Program-made: the position numbers and the translations under genes
NCBI GenBank assembly: GCA_020725005.1
Contig: DYFW01000011.1
Span: 1-39,907 of the forward strand
Source of the DNA: Thiobacillus denitrificans
GTDB lineage: Bacteria; Pseudomonadota; Gammaproteobacteria; Burkholderiales; Thiobacillaceae
DNA: 39,907 nt
Direction: 5' to 3'
Shown here: in pieces, positions 10,686 to 20,895 of the stretch
How the letters are laid out: every line of letters starts with the position of its first letter
How positions within the stretch are numbered: the first letter of the stretch is position 1
The notes under the pieces: model-generated
Database searches by the model: none
What the model saw: only the letters and a program-made list of their open reading frames with translations
What the model was told of the DNA's origin: nothing

Positions 10686-11867
10686 ATGAAAGACCGCGAA
10701 AACGTGCATTTTGAAGCAAAGCCCCCGGCGACGGAAGCCGACGCGGCCGTCGTCCGCGTCGTGACGCGCATGGCGTCGTTGTCCGCCGACGCCTGGAACG
10801 CGCTCGCCGGCGATTCGCCCTTCGTCCGGCACGCCTTCCTCGCCGCGCTGGAAGACACCGGCTGCGTCGGCGCGCCTATCGGCTGGGAGCCGGTGCACCT
10901 CGCCCTTTTCCGCGGCGAGCGGCTCGACGCCGCGATGCCGCTCTACCTCAAGCACCATTCCTGGGGCGAGTTCGTGTTCGACTGGGCGTGGGCCGACGCC
11001 TACCGCCGCCATGGCCTCGCCTACTATCCCAAGCTGGTGTGCTGCGCGCCGTTCTCGCCGGTGGCGGGGCCGCGCCTGCTCGCGAAGAACGACGCCGACC
11101 GCGCCGTGCTGATCGACGCGGCGCTGAAACTCACCGGCGATCTGGACTGCTCGTCGTTCCATGTTCTTTTCCCCGCCGAAGCGGATCACGCCGCGCTCAA
11201 TGCCGCACCGCTGCTGCATCGCAGCGGCTTCCAGTTCCACTGGTACAACGCGGGCTACGGCAGCTTTGATGATTTTCTCGCCGCGCTCACCCACGACAAG
11301 CGCAAGAAGATCAAGCAGGAGCGGAAGAAGCTTGCGAACCTGGGCGTGACCTTCCGCTGGATCGAAGGCCGCGACAGCGTGGATGCCGACTGGGCCTTCT
11401 TCTACCGCTGCTACGCCGACACCTACGCCCGCCACCGCAGCGAGCCGCACCTCAATCCCGATTTCTTTGCGCGGCTGCGCGCGACGATGCCGGACAACGT
11501 GGTGCTGATCGTCGCCGACCGCGACGGCGAACCGACCGCCTGCGCGTTCTGCATGAAGGACGGCGAACGCCTCTATGGCCGCCATTGGGGCACGCTCGAC
11601 TACCTGCCCGGCCTGCACTTCGAGACCTGCTACCAGCAGGGCATCGAATACGCGATCGCCCAGGGATTGAAAGTGTTCGAAGGCGGCGCGCAGGGCGAGC
11701 ACAAGCTCGCGCGCGGGCTGGTCCCCACGGCGACACATTCCTGGCACTGGCTGGCGCATCCCGGGTTCCGCGACGCCGTCGACCGCTTCCTCGAACGCGA
11801 GTCCGAGGCGATCGCGCACTACCTGGACGAGCTCGACGGACCGTTCCGCCGCGAGTCGCGGGGCTGA
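10686..11867 (+). CDS. FemAB-like/GNAT-fold N-acyltransferase (PF04339 type)
   Basis: About 393 residues. The sequence resembles the predicted N-acyltransferase family related to FemAB and GNAT proteins: FVRHAFLAALEDTGCVG, YLKHHSWGEFVFDWAWADAY, LTHDKRKKIKQERKKL, LYGRHWGTLDYLPGLHFETCYQQG and FEGGAQGEHKLARG. The biochemical substrate of this family is not established; lysine- and arginine-rich residues around KRKKIKQERKK could bind nucleotide or tRNA as in FemAB, an inference. ATG 10686 is the first good start, but the first ~25 residues are not conserved-looking, so the true start could be further downstream. Its stop overlaps the next gene (TGATG). Confidence 0.8.
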   Translation: MKDRENVHFEAKPPATEADAAVVRVVTRMASLSADAWNALAGDSPFVRHAFLAALEDTGCVGAPIGWEPVHLALFRGERLDAAMPLYLKHHSWGEFVFDWAWADAYRRHGLAYYPKLVCCAPFSPVAGPRLLAKNDADRAVLIDAALKLTGDLDCSSFHVLFPAEADHAALNAAPLLHRSGFQFHWYNAGYGSFDDFLAALTHDKRKKIKQERKKLANLGVTFRWIEGRDSVDADWAFFYRCYADTYARHRSEPHLNPDFFARLRATMPDNVVLIVADRDGEPTACAFCMKDGERLYGRHWGTLDYLPGLHFETCYQQGIEYAIAQGLKVFEGGAQGEHKLARGLVPTATHSWHWLAHPGFRDAVDRFLERESEAIAHYLDELDGPFRRESRG

Positions 11868-12220
11868 TGCCAACCGGGCCGCTGCGCTTCGAACGCCTGG
11901 GCGAAGGCGATTTCCACGCCCGCCTGGCACGCACCCCCGGGGTGGCCGCCGTGCTGTTCAGCGCGCCGCATTGCGGCGCCTGCCGCGCCTGGCAGCGCCT
12001 CTTGCCCGAGGCCCTGGCAGGCATCGCGGAAAGCCTGTTCGAGGTCGACGTCGGCGAGGCGACCGGGATCGCGCGCCACTTCGACATCTTCCATCTGCCG
12101 GCGATCCATCTCTACCGCGACGGCCGGTTCCACGCGGAACTGCAATGCCCGGCGCAGCCTGCCACGATCCGCGAGACGGCGCTGCGCCTGCTCGATGCGC
12201 CGGCGCAGGAAGAGCCCTAG
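11867..12220 (+). CDS. thioredoxin-fold protein with CGAC motif
   Basis: A 117-residue protein with the thioredoxin-like core VAAVLFSAPHCGACRAWQRL. The redox-type CxxC is Cys36-Gly-Ala-Cys39, and a cis-proline region (HLPAIHLYRDG) follows. It has no signal peptide, so it is probably cytoplasmic. The start overlaps the acyltransferase stop by one base, implying coupled translation. It could be a disulfide reductase or a thioredoxin-like adaptor; the specific partner is unknown. Confidence 0.82.
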   Translation: MPTGPLRFERLGEGDFHARLARTPGVAAVLFSAPHCGACRAWQRLLPEALAGIAESLFEVDVGEATGIARHFDIFHLPAIHLYRDGRFHAELQCPAQPATIRETALRLLDAPAQEEP

Positions 12221-12265
12221 TGTGCCTGAATCAGCGGGGCGCGGCCGGCGCCGCCCGCTTGCGGG

Positions 12266-12718
12266 TCAAGCGAACAAACGGCCAAGAAACACGACCGCGA
12301 TCGTCAGCAGCCCCAGGCTGAGGTTGAGGCCGACGAGCTGGCGGATCTGCCCGAGCGCGGCGCCGCCGGCTTTCCAGTCCTGCGCGGCGACGGCGCGCTT
12401 CAAGCGGCCGTAGGGCGCGAAGAAGACGTGGGCGAAGATCGCCATCATGACGACGCCCAGCGCGAGCATGGCGAGCGCGTAGTGCGGCGCGCCGCTGCCG
12501 CCCATCAGCATCAGCAGATACAGGCCGGTCGCCAGGATCATGGCGACCGAGACCCAGACCCAGGGAAAGAACCTGCCGAACACGCCGGCCCACAGGGTGA
12601 GGCGCTGCGGCGGCTCGAGCACGCTGGCGGCCACCGGACGCAGCGCCATATAGGCGAAGAACATGCCGCCGACCCAGACGACGACACCGAGGACATGGAG
12701 CAGATACGCGATTTGCAT
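12266..12718 (-). CDS. CopD-like four-helix integral membrane protein
   Basis: A 150-residue, very hydrophobic protein with about four transmembrane segments (near residues 5-25, 45-70, 80-105 and 128-148). The first helix has HVLGVVVWVGGMFFAYMALRP, the pattern of the CopD/YphA-type family, where an N-terminal His and a Trp-x-Gly-Gly motif are common. A role in copper handling or heme binding is known only for some relatives, so it is not assigned. It starts 11 bp after the end of rnhB and is probably the last gene of the large minus-strand operon. Confidence 0.75.
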   Translation of the reverse strand: MQIAYLLHVLGVVVWVGGMFFAYMALRPVAASVLEPPQRLTLWAGVFGRFFPWVWVSVAMILATGLYLLMLMGGSGAPHYALAMLALGVVMMAIFAHVFFAPYGRLKRAVAAQDWKAGGAALGQIRQLVGLNLSLGLLTIAVVFLGRLFA

Positions 12719-12729
12719 GAAGTTTCCTT

Positions 12730-13326
12730 TCAGAACAGCGTGGCCTGGTCGAGCACGAGTTTAACCGGGGCGAAGCTCCTGCGGTGCTGCGGGCACGCGC
12801 CGTGGGCCTTGAGCGCGTCGAGATGCGCCGCGGTGCCGTAGCCCATGTGGCGGTCGAAGCCGTAGTGCGGGTATGCGTCGTGCAGTCCGCGCATCAAGCG
12901 GTCGCGCTCGGTCTTGGCGAGGATGGACGCGGCGGCGATGGCGGCGACCTTGTCGTCGCCCTTCACCACGGCCTGCGAGCGCCACGCCCATTCGGGGCAG
13001 CGGTTGCCGTCGACCCAGACGTCGTCGGGGGCGCGGCCGAGGCCGTCGACGGCGCGCCGCATCGCCAGCATCGTCGCCTGGAGGATGTTGAGCGTGTCGA
13101 TCTCGGCAACGCTCGCCTCGGCGACGCACCAGGCCACCGCCTCGCGGCGGATGACGTCGGCGAGGCGTTCGCGCGCGGCGGCGGAGAGCTTTTTCGAGTC
13201 GCGCAGGCCGTCGATGCGGCGTTCCGGATCGAGCATCACGGCGGCGGCGACGACCGGGCCGGCGAGCGGCCCGCGCCCCGCTTCGTCGACGCCGCACAGG
13301 CCGAGCGGTCCCCAGTGCAGCTTCAC
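12730..13326 (-). CDS. rnhB: ribonuclease HII
   Basis: A 198-residue enzyme that removes RNA from RNA-DNA hybrids and excises misincorporated ribonucleotides. Key residues are visible: Asp14-Glu15 in [24 protein letters not shown], Asp106 in VWVDGN, and [17 protein letters not shown]. The start is GTG at 13326, overlapping the lpxB stop (GTGA). Open frame continues far upstream but only as antisense or out-of-frame sequence over lpxB. The lpxB-rnhB order is conserved in proteobacteria. Confidence 0.95.
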   Translation of the reverse strand: MKLHWGPLGLCGVDEAGRGPLAGPVVAAAVMLDPERRIDGLRDSKKLSAAARERLADVIRREAVAWCVAEASVAEIDTLNILQATMLAMRRAVDGLGRAPDDVWVDGNRCPEWAWRSQAVVKGDDKVAAIAAASILAKTERDRLMRGLHDAYPHYGFDRHMGYGTAAHLDALKAHGACPQHRRSFAPVKLVLDQATLF

Positions 13327-14453
13327 GCGCGCTGCTCCAGATACGGCGCGAGTGCCTCGGCGATGCGGGTGGCAGCGTCCTGCCGCAGGGACACGTGCAG
13401 CGCGTGGAAACGCTCCGCCAGCGCTTCGCGGCGCGGCGCGTCGGCCAGCCAGGCGAGCGCGTCGGCTGCCAGGTTTTCCGGGGTCGCGTCTTCCTGCACC
13501 CGCTCCGGCACGACGAAATCGCGCGCGAGGATGTTGGGCAGGCCGATCCACGGCAGCAGCGCCTGTTTTCGCATGAGGTACGCCGTGAGCGCCGGCACGC
13601 GGTAGGTGATGACCATGGGTTTCTTGAACAGCGCGGCCTCCAGCGTGGCGGTGCCGGAGGCGACCAGCGCGACGTCGCAGGCGGCGAGCGCCGTGTGCGA
13701 CTGCCCGCCAAGCACGGTGAGCGGCAGGTCGGATCCGGCGCGCGCCGCCTCGATCAGCGCCGCCGCGCGCGGCCCCGCCGCCGGCAGCACGAACTGCGCG
13801 TCGGGATGGCGTCGCAGGATCAGGCGTGCAGCGTCGAGCATCAGGCGCGCATGGCGCTTCACCTCGGATACGCGGCTGCCCGGCAGCAACGCGATGACCG
13901 GCCCCGCATTCAGTCCCAGCGCAGTGCGCGCGGCGGCGGTGTCGGCTTCGAGCGGAATGGTATCCGCCAGCGGATGGCCGACGTAGCTCACGGGGATGCC
14001 GGCGTCGCGGTAGATCGCCTCCTCGAAGGGGAAGACGACCAGCATGTGCGACACCGCCTGCTTGATGCGATGGATGCGCTCGGGCCGCCACGCCCAGATC
14101 GACGGACTGACGAAGTGCACGGTGGGGATGCCGGCGGCCTTGAGCTTCGCCTCCAGCGCGAAGTTGAAATCGGGCGCATCGATGCCGACGAAGACGCGCG
14201 GCCGTTCGTCGAGGAAACGGCGCGTGATGCGCGAGCGGATCCACAGGAGTTCCGGCAGGTGCGCGAGCACCTCGACATAGCCGTTCACCGCGAGCCTGTC
14301 GCTCGGATAGAGTGCCGTCACGCCGGCCTCGACCAGGCGCGGGCCGGCGATGCCGGCGGCGCACAAATAGGGATGGTTTTGCTTCAGTGCACGGACGAAG
14401 TGCGCGCCAAGGAGATCGCCGGACGCTTCACCGGCGATCAGTCCCAGGTCCAT
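13323..14453 (-). CDS. lpxB: lipid-A-disaccharide synthase
   Basis: About 376 residues, a GT19 glycosyltransferase that joins UDP-diacylglucosamine to lipid X in lipid A synthesis at the inner membrane. The N-terminal [20 protein letters not shown] is diagnostic, followed by [26 protein letters not shown] and [16 protein letters not shown] 14453 is taken as start (TGATG overlap with lpxA); a GTG at 14456 immediately before it is equally possible and adds one residue. The stop overlaps rnhB. Confidence 0.96.
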   Translation of the reverse strand: MDLGLIAGEASGDLLGAHFVRALKQNHPYLCAAGIAGPRLVEAGVTALYPSDRLAVNGYVEVLAHLPELLWIRSRITRRFLDERPRVFVGIDAPDFNFALEAKLKAAGIPTVHFVSPSIWAWRPERIHRIKQAVSHMLVVFPFEEAIYRDAGIPVSYVGHPLADTIPLEADTAAARTALGLNAGPVIALLPGSRVSEVKRHARLMLDAARLILRRHPDAQFVLPAAGPRAAALIEAARAGSDLPLTVLGGQSHTALAACDVALVASGTATLEAALFKKPMVITYRVPALTAYLMRKQALLPWIGLPNILARDFVVPERVQEDATPENLAADALAWLADAPRREALAERFHALHVSLRQDAATRIAEALAPYLEQRA

Positions 14454-15229
14454 CACCGGATGATGCCGCGCTCGGCGCGCGCGAGGAAGTCGAGCAATTG
14501 TCGCACCTCGGGGTGTTTCTCGGCTTCAGGTCCAAGCTTTGCCTGCGCCTCGGCGACGGTGTTGCCCTCGCGGTAGAGGATCTTGTAGGCGCGCTTCAGC
14601 GCCGCCAGCGATTCGGCGGAGAAACCGCGCCGCTTGAGGCCTTCGCTGTTGAGTCCGTGCGGCGCCGCAGGCTGGCCGGAGGCCATGACGAAGGGCGGGA
14701 TGTCCTTGAAGACCACGGTGGAGATGCCGGTCATCACGTGCGCGCCGATCTTGCAGAACTGGTGCACGCCGGTGAAACCGCCGAGGATGGCCCAGTCGCC
14801 GATTTCGGCGTGCCCCGCGAGCGAGGCGTTGTTGGCGAAGATGGTGTGGTCGCCCACCACGCAGTCGTGCGCGATGTGGACATAGGCCATGATCCAGTTG
14901 TGACTGCCGATGCTCGTCACGCCGCGGTCCTGCACGGTGCCCGTGTTGAACGTGCAGAACTCGCGGATGACGTTGTCGTCGCCGATTTCCAGCCGGGTCG
15001 GCTCGCCGGCGTATTTCTTGTCCTGCGGCGCCTCGCCGAGCGAGACGAAATGGAAGATCCGGTTGCGCGCGCCGATCCTGGTGTGGCCGGTGATGACGGC
15101 GTGCGCGCCGACCGTGGTGCCGGCGCCGATCGTGACGTGCTCGCCGATGATGCTGTAGGGGCCGATCGCCACGTCGTCGGCAAGTTGCGCGCCCGGCGCG
15201 ACGAGCGCCGTGGGATGAATCGCCGGCAT
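14453..15229 (-). CDS. lpxA: UDP-N-acetylglucosamine O-acyltransferase
   Basis: A 258-residue left-handed beta-helix protein and the first committed enzyme of lipid A synthesis; it transfers R-3-hydroxyacyl from ACP to UDP-GlcNAc. Hexapeptide repeats run through residues 1-190 (IHPTALVAPGAQLADDVAIG), the catalytic His lies in NNASLAGHAEIGDWAILGG, and GVHQFCKIGAHVM follows. The length is standard. It starts 1 bp after the fabZ stop and its own stop overlaps lpxB. Confidence 0.97.
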   Translation of the reverse strand: MPAIHPTALVAPGAQLADDVAIGPYSIIGEHVTIGAGTTVGAHAVITGHTRIGARNRIFHFVSLGEAPQDKKYAGEPTRLEIGDDNVIREFCTFNTGTVQDRGVTSIGSHNWIMAYVHIAHDCVVGDHTIFANNASLAGHAEIGDWAILGGFTGVHQFCKIGAHVMTGISTVVFKDIPPFVMASGQPAAPHGLNSEGLKRRGFSAESLAALKRAYKILYREGNTVAEAQAKLGPEAEKHPEVRQLLDFLARAERGIIR

Positions 15230-15230
15230 G

Positions 15231-15674
15231 TCAGGGCTTGTCGCGCAAGGTGGCCATCAACTCGGCTTCCGCCGCCAACGCGCCGTCGACCTCGGCGCGG
15301 CCGGTGTATTTCCAGATGCCGCGCATCTCGCGCACGATCTCGATTTTCAGGACCAGGCGGTCGCCCGGCTTGACCGGCTTCTTGAAGCGCGCGCCATCGA
15401 TGCCGGCGAAGTAGACGATGCCGATGTCCTCCGGCGCATAGCCCTTGGTCTTGAACGACAGGAGCGCCGCCGCCTGCGCCATCGCTTCGAGGATCAACAC
15501 GCCCGGCATCACCGGCGCGCCGGGAAAGTGACCGGGGAAGAAGGGCTCGTTGATGGTGACGTTCTTCACCGCGGTGATCGACTTGCCGAGTTCCATCTCG
15601 GTCACGCGGTCGACCAGCAGGAAGGGATAGCGATGCGGCAGGTACTGCATGACCTGCTCGATGTCCATGATCAT
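15231..15674 (-). CDS. fabZ: (3R)-hydroxyacyl-ACP dehydratase
   Basis: A 147-residue hot-dog-fold enzyme that dehydrates 3-hydroxyacyl-ACP in fatty acid elongation. It competes with LpxA/LpxD for hydroxyacyl-ACP, which fits its place between them. Motifs are [14 protein letters not shown] and [20 protein letters not shown], with catalytic His49 and Glu63. ATG 15674 overlaps the lpxD stop (ATGA); a second ATG two codons later (15668) is an alternative. Confidence 0.96.
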   Translation of the reverse strand: MIMDIEQVMQYLPHRYPFLLVDRVTEMELGKSITAVKNVTINEPFFPGHFPGAPVMPGVLILEAMAQAAALLSFKTKGYAPEDIGIVYFAGIDGARFKKPVKPGDRLVLKIEIVREMRGIWKYTGRAEVDGALAAEAELMATLRDKP

Positions 15675-16699
15675 GGTTTTTCCAGTTCTCCGAGTTTTTG
15701 TTCGAGCGCCTTGATCCGCTTCACCAGCTTGTCGAGGTTGCGCATGTGCACGGCGTTTTTCTGCCAAACCTCGTGTTCCGAGAACGGCAGCGCCGAAGTG
15801 TAGGTGCCCGCCTTGGGCAGCGACTTGGTGATGAGCGTATTGGTCGAGATGCGCGTGTTGTCGGCGATCTCGATGTGGCCGAAGATCATTGCCGCGCCGC
15901 CGATGGTGCAGTGGCGCCCGATCCTGGCGCTGCCCGCGATGCCGGTGCACGCGGCGATCGCGCTGTGCGCGCCGATGGTGACGTTGTGCGCGACCTGGAT
16001 CAGGTTGTCGAGCTTGACGCCCGCTTCGATCACGGTGTCTTCCAGCGCGCCGCGGTCGATGGTCGTGCACGCGCCCACCTCGACATCGTCGCCGATCCGC
16101 ACGCGGCCGATCTGCGGGATCTTTTCCCAGCGCTCGCCGTCGGGCGCGAAACCGAAGCCGTCGGCGCCGATCACGCAGCCGGCATGCAGGATCGCGCGGT
16201 CGCCGATTTCACACTGGTGATACACGGTGACGTTGGCGTGCAGCAGGCAATCGGCGCCGATGCGCGCGCCATCCCCGATCACGCAATTGGGGCCGATCAC
16301 GCTGCGCGCGCCGACGCTGGCGCCGGCACCGATCACCGCGCCCGGGCCGATGCTGGCGTCGGCGGCGATGCTGGCGTCAGCCGCGACCGTTGCCGCCGGA
16401 TGCACGCCGGCCGGCGGCCGCGGCGGCGGATTCAGCAGCGCCGAGACGCGCGCGAAATAGAGGTAGGGATTGGGCGTGAGGATGCGCGGCCGCTCGGTCG
16501 CATCCCGCGCCTCCGGCGGCAGGATGACGGCGCCCGCCCGGGTATTCGACAATTGCGCGAGATACCTGGCCTGGGAAACGAAGCCGATTTCATCCGGTCC
16601 GGCACGGTCGAGCGGCGCGACCTGCCGCACCGTCACGGCGCCGTCTCCCACGAGTTCGCCGCCGAAGCGGGCGACCAGCGCTGCGAGCGTGACGGCCAT
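15671..16699 (-). CDS. lpxD: UDP-3-O-(3-hydroxyacyl)glucosamine N-acyltransferase
   Basis: A 342-residue acyltransferase, third step of lipid A synthesis. The N-terminal uridine-binding domain (residues 1-100) is followed by a long left-handed beta-helix with hexapeptide repeats ([20 protein letters not shown]) and the catalytic-region motif [20 protein letters not shown]. The C-terminus has a predicted helical extension (residues ~310-342) rich in Lys and Glu. It sits 17 bp downstream of skp and overlaps fabZ. Confidence 0.97.
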   Translation of the reverse strand: MAVTLAALVARFGGELVGDGAVTVRQVAPLDRAGPDEIGFVSQARYLAQLSNTRAGAVILPPEARDATERPRILTPNPYLYFARVSALLNPPPRPPAGVHPAATVAADASIAADASIGPGAVIGAGASVGARSVIGPNCVIGDGARIGADCLLHANVTVYHQCEIGDRAILHAGCVIGADGFGFAPDGERWEKIPQIGRVRIGDDVEVGACTTIDRGALEDTVIEAGVKLDNLIQVAHNVTIGAHSAIAACTGIAGSARIGRHCTIGGAAMIFGHIEIADNTRISTNTLITKSLPKAGTYTSALPFSEHEVWQKNAVHMRNLDKLVKRIKALEQKLGELEKP

Positions 16700-16716
16700 G
16701 AAGGAAGCGCAGCCGT

Positions 16717-17223
16717 TTAGCGTGCGTTGGCGCCCAGCGCCCGCATCACCTTGTCGGTAATGTCGATCTTGCTGTCGACGTAGACGGCCTGCTCGATGAT
16801 CAGGTCAAATTTCTCGGCACGGGCGATTTCCTGGATGGCCTTGCGGGCACGCTCCTGGATCTGCCCCAGTTCCTCGTTGCGGCGCAGGTTGAGATCCTCG
16901 CGGAACTCGCGGCCCTGGCGCTGCAGGTCACGGTTGAGGTTGCCGAGATCGCGCTCCTTGGCCTTGCGTTCGCTCTCCGACATGGTCACGCCGTCCTTGT
17001 CGAGCTGCGCCTGCAGGTCGCGCGCCTGCTTGGCGAGCTTCTGCAATTCCTGGTCGCGCGCGGCGAACTCGCGCTCGAGCTTTTTCTGGGCGGCGATGGA
17101 CAGCGGCGCCTCGCGCAGCAGGCGCTCGGTGTTGACGAACCCGACCTTGGTATTGGCGAGAGCCGGGGCGGCGATGCAGGCCGACGCCAGAATCAGACTC
17201 ACTGCGAACTGCTTGAACTTCAT
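16717..17223 (-). CDS. skp: periplasmic OmpH/Skp chaperone
   Basis: A 168-residue protein with a signal peptide ([20 protein letters not shown] then ALANTKVGF; cleavage probably after ALA). It contains a long charged coiled-coil between about residues 50 and 130 ([20 protein letters not shown]), the tentacle region that holds unfolded outer-membrane proteins. The start at 17223 is chosen because the signal peptide begins there. It follows bamA by 26 bp, so the chaperone and the assembly machine for outer-membrane proteins are made together. Confidence 0.94.
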   Translation of the reverse strand: MKFKQFAVSLILASACIAAPALANTKVGFVNTERLLREAPLSIAAQKKLEREFAARDQELQKLAKQARDLQAQLDKDGVTMSESERKAKERDLGNLNRDLQRQGREFREDLNLRRNEELGQIQERARKAIQEIARAEKFDLIIEQAVYVDSKIDITDKVMRALGANAR

Positions 17224-17249
17224 GATGGAATACTCCGGTAACGACTGCC

Positions 17250-19538
17250 CTAGAACACGCTGCCCAGGGAGAATTGGAACACCTCGGTCTTGTCGCCGGT
17301 CTTTTCGACCAGCGGCTGCGCCAGGCTGAACTTGAGGGGGCCCAGCGGGGAGACCCACAACAGCGACACCCCGGCCGCATAGCGCAGGCTGCCTATGTCG
17401 AAAGTTTCGCCCGTGCCGAACGAAGCGCCCGCATCCAGGAATGCCGACATGCGGAAGGCCTTGTCATCCTTGAGTCCCGGCAGGGGGAAGAAGAGTTCCG
17501 CGTTGGCGACCACGCGCTTGTTGCCGCCGAGCGCGTCGCCCGTGGTGGGATCCTTGGGCCCGAGCGTGCCGCTCTCGAAGCCGCGCACCGAGCTCACGCC
17601 GCCGGCGTAGAAATTCTTGAAGAAGGGCAGCGGCTTGCCCGACAGGCCGTCGCCTAAGCCCAGCTCGCCATTGAGCATGAACGTGAAGTCGCGCCCGAGG
17701 GGGAAATACTGCTGATGCTGCAGCGACAGCTTGTAGTACTGCAGGCTGCCGACCGGCGTGCCGATCTCGGCCGCGACGCGCTGCAGCAAGCCCCGGGTGG
17801 GAAACAGGAAGTTGTCGCGCGAGTCGCGCGCCCACGAGCCATCCAGCCGCAGCGTGTCGTTGTCGTTGCCGTAGGTGGTCACGAAATTGCGCCATTGCGA
17901 GGGGCTGGTGCCGTCGACCTTGACGCTGTTCTGCTCGTAGCTGGCGCCCAGCGAGATGGAGTCGCGCTCGTTGACCGGCAGGCCGAAACGCACGCCCAGG
18001 CCGAGGGTCGAGTTCTCGAAATAGCCGGTGTTGTTGAGGCTGCTCGAATCGACGTCGCGCCGGTAGACGTCGTAGCCGAGGCTGATGCCGTCGATGGTGT
18101 AGTAGGGATTGGTGAACGACAGCGCGTACACGGTGTTGACGCTGCCCGAGTTGATCTGGGCGGAAAGCCGGTTGCCGGTGCCGAAGACGTTGGCCTGGGA
18201 AACCGAAGTCGACAGCACCAGGCCTTCGGACGAGGAGAAGCCGGCGCCGAGCATGATGTTGCCGGTCGATTTTTCGGCCACGCTGACGTTCACATCGACC
18301 TGGTCTGTCGTTCCGGTGACGGCAGGCGTTTCGATATTGACCTCGTTGAAGAAGCCAAGCCGGTTGATGCGCTCGCGCGACCGGTTGATTTTCTCGGCGT
18401 CGTAGTACGCGCCTTCCATCTGGCGGATCTCGCGGCGCACCACCTCGTCGCGCGTCTTGGTATTGCCGGCAATGTTGACCCGGTTGACGTAGACGCGGCG
18501 GCCCGGGTCGACGAACAGGGTGAAGGCGACCGTGTTCTTGTCCTTGTCGAGCTCGGGCACGGCATTGACGTTGGCGAAGGCATAGCCGTCGTTGCCGAGA
18601 CGCTCGCCGATCTTCTTGGTCGTTTCGGTGAGGCGGTCGCGCACGAAGACTTCGCCCGGTTTCACCGTGATGAGCTTCTGCAGCTCGGCCTCGGGCACCA
18701 GCATCTGGCCGGCGAGCTTCACGTCGGACACCCGGTATTGCGGGCCCTCGGTGATGTTCACCGTGATGTAGATGCCCTGCTTGTCGGGCGAAATCGACAC
18801 CTGGGTCGAATCGACGTTGAATTCGAGATAGCCGCGGTTGAGGTAGAACGAGCGCAATGTCTCGATGTCGCCGGCGAGGCGCGCCTGCGAATACTGGTCG
18901 TTCTTGGTGTACCAGGTCAGCCAGCCGGGCGTGGTCGAGGTGAACTGGCCGAGCAGTTCCTTTTCCTTGAATGCCTGGTTGCCGACGATGTTGATGCGCT
19001 GGATCTTGGCGCTGTCGCCCTCCACCACGTCGAACTGCACCGCGACGCGGTTGCGCTCGAGCGGCGTCAGCGTGGTCTTGATGTCGACCGCGTACTTGCC
19101 ACGGTTGAAATACTGGCGGCGCAGTTCCTGTTCGGCCTTGTCGACCATGGCACGGTCGAGCACGCGGCCTTCGGCGAGCCCCGTCTGCTTGAGGCCGTTT
19201 TTCAGGTCGTCCTCGGAAAACTCCTTGATGCCCTTGAGCGTGATCTTGGCGATCGAGGGCCGTTCCTCGACCGTGACGATGAGCACGCCGTCGCGCGCCT
19301 CCAGGCGCACGTCCTTGAAGAAGCCGGTCGCGTACAGCGCCTTGATCGCGGCCGCGGTCTTCTCGTCGGTCATGCGGTCGCCGACCTTCACCGGCAGATA
19401 GCTGAACACGGTGCCGGCCTCGGTGCGCTGGATGCCTTCGACCCGGATGTCCCGGACGACGAAGTCCTCCTCCGCGTACGCGGGCTGCAGAGCGAGCGCA
19501 GCGGCGACAGCGAGCGTCAAGCGGTTGGGGATCATCAT
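17250..19538 (-). CDS. bamA: outer-membrane protein assembly factor BamA
   Basis: About 762 residues. The signal peptide (MMIPNRLTLAVAAALALQPA) is followed by five POTRA domains (about 22-420, beginning FVVRDIRVEGIQRTEAGTVF) and a 16-strand Omp85 barrel with the loop-6 motif VRGFESG; the chain ends in Phe. It inserts beta-barrel proteins into the outer membrane. ATG 19538 is preferred: AGGTGG lies 8 bases upstream. A GTG at 19550 overlapping rseP is less likely. The next gene is the chaperone skp. Confidence 0.96.
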   Translation of the reverse strand: MMIPNRLTLAVAAALALQPAYAEEDFVVRDIRVEGIQRTEAGTVFSYLPVKVGDRMTDEKTAAAIKALYATGFFKDVRLEARDGVLIVTVEERPSIAKITLKGIKEFSEDDLKNGLKQTGLAEGRVLDRAMVDKAEQELRRQYFNRGKYAVDIKTTLTPLERNRVAVQFDVVEGDSAKIQRINIVGNQAFKEKELLGQFTSTTPGWLTWYTKNDQYSQARLAGDIETLRSFYLNRGYLEFNVDSTQVSISPDKQGIYITVNITEGPQYRVSDVKLAGQMLVPEAELQKLITVKPGEVFVRDRLTETTKKIGERLGNDGYAFANVNAVPELDKDKNTVAFTLFVDPGRRVYVNRVNIAGNTKTRDEVVRREIRQMEGAYYDAEKINRSRERINRLGFFNEVNIETPAVTGTTDQVDVNVSVAEKSTGNIMLGAGFSSSEGLVLSTSVSQANVFGTGNRLSAQINSGSVNTVYALSFTNPYYTIDGISLGYDVYRRDVDSSSLNNTGYFENSTLGLGVRFGLPVNERDSISLGASYEQNSVKVDGTSPSQWRNFVTTYGNDNDTLRLDGSWARDSRDNFLFPTRGLLQRVAAEIGTPVGSLQYYKLSLQHQQYFPLGRDFTFMLNGELGLGDGLSGKPLPFFKNFYAGGVSSVRGFESGTLGPKDPTTGDALGGNKRVVANAELFFPLPGLKDDKAFRMSAFLDAGASFGTGETFDIGSLRYAAGVSLLWVSPLGPLKFSLAQPLVEKTGDKTEVFQFSLGSVF

Positions 19539-19542
19539 TGTT

Positions 19543-20895
19543 CTATCCACCTATCAGGCGTTGCAGATCGTTGAACAGGGCGAAGGACATCAAAAGCAGC
19601 AGGAGAAACATGCCGATCCGGGCGCCCACCTCCATGGTCCGCTCGGATACCGGCCGGCCGGTCAAAAGCTCCGCAACATAATACATGAGGTGTCCCCCGT
19701 CCAGTAACGGGATCGGCAGCAGGTTCAGCACGCCCAGGCTCACGCTCACCAGGGCGAGAAAGCCGACAAAACTGATCCAGCCGAGCGTCGCGCTCTGTCC
19801 GGCATAGTCGGCGATGGTGAGCGGGCCCGAGAGGTTTTTCCACGACACCTGGCCGAGCACCATGCGCCCCAGCATTTCCAGCGTGAACACGCTCATGTCC
19901 CAGGTTTTCACGATTCCCTGCCACAACGCCGCGACCGGGCCATGGCGCACCTCGGTCATCAGGCGCGCCGTCACCGCCGGATCGATCTGCGGCCCGGCGC
20001 CGATCTTGCCGACGCGCTGCCCCGCCTCGTCGACGGCGTCGGGCACGACAGTCAGCACCAGCCGCTGCCCGCCCCGCTCGACCTCGACGGCAAGCGGCGC
20101 GGCCGGATGCTGGCGGACGAGCCGCACCCAGTCCTGCCAGCTCGCCACCCTGGCGCCATTGGCCGAGAGCACGCGGTCGCCGGCCTGGAAACCGGCGCGC
20201 GATGCCGCGCCACCGGCCACGACCTGGCCGATCACCGGCGCGATGTCGGGCTCGTAGCGCACGATGCCGAGCGGACGCAGGATGTCCTGCTCGAGGTTTT
20301 CGGTCTCCATCGCCCGGGCGTCGAGGCGCAGCGTGCGGCCGTCGGCCAGTTCGAGGACGATCGCCTCGGTAGCCACGCCCGCGCGCAGCAGCGCCAGACG
20401 CAGGTCCTGGAAGGTGGGCGTGTCGCGGCCGTTCACCCGCCGGATCTCGTCGCCGGCGACAAGCCCGGCGATGGCGGCGGGCGTCTCCGCCGGCGGCTCG
20501 CCGACGACGGGTTTCAGCGCCGGCAGGCCATGCACGAACAAGGCCCAGTAGAACACGATGGCGAGCAGGAAATTCGCCGCCGGCCCGGCGGCGACGATGC
20601 CGATGCGCCGCCACACGCCGGCGCGGTTGAAGGCGCGATGCAGCAGGTCCGCCGGCACCTCTCCCTCGCGCTCGTCAAGCATTTTCACGTAGCCGCCGAA
20701 AGGCAGCGCGGACAGCGTCCATTCGGTCTGGTCGCGGCCGAGGCGGCGCGAAAAGAGCGGCTTGCCGAAGCCGACCGAGAAGCGCAGCACCTTGACCCCG
20801 GCCCAGCGCGCCGCGAGGTAATGGCCGAACTCATGCACCACCACCAGGATGCCGATGGCGACGAGGAACCACAGGAGAGTGTGCAACACGCTCAT
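19543..20895 (-). CDS. rseP: site-2 zinc metalloprotease RseP
   Basis: A 450-residue inner-membrane protease that cleaves anti-sigma factor RseA and signal-peptide remnants. The zinc site HEFGH (residues 21-25) is in the first transmembrane segment and the third ligand is in [10 protein letters not shown] near the C-terminus. Two PDZ domains lie between (about 115-190 and 200-285), and four transmembrane segments fit the family. Its ATG overlaps the dxr stop (ATGA). Confidence 0.96.
   Translation of the reverse strand: MSVLHTLLWFLVAIGILVVVHEFGHYLAARWAGVKVLRFSVGFGKPLFSRRLGRDQTEWTLSALPFGGYVKMLDEREGEVPADLLHRAFNRAGVWRRIGIVAAGPAANFLLAIVFYWALFVHGLPALKPVVGEPPAETPAAIAGLVAGDEIRRVNGRDTPTFQDLRLALLRAGVATEAIVLELADGRTLRLDARAMETENLEQDILRPLGIVRYEPDIAPVIGQVVAGGAASRAGFQAGDRVLSANGARVASWQDWVRLVRQHPAAPLAVEVERGGQRLVLTVVPDAVDEAGQRVGKIGAGPQIDPAVTARLMTEVRHGPVAALWQGIVKTWDMSVFTLEMLGRMVLGQVSWKNLSGPLTIADYAGQSATLGWISFVGFLALVSVSLGVLNLLPIPLLDGGHLMYYVAELLTGRPVSERTMEVGARIGMFLLLLLMSFALFNDLQRLIGG

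Noticed and set aside
13326-14364. Long 5' extension of the rnhB reading frame
   Set aside because: Arginine/alanine-rich out-of-frame translation of lpxB; the RNase HII start GTG overlapping the lpxB stop is the natural one.
17715-19574. A 619-codon open frame on the plus strand
   Set aside because: It lies wholly antisense to bamA, is low-complexity and has no family resemblance; GC-rich third positions create such frames.
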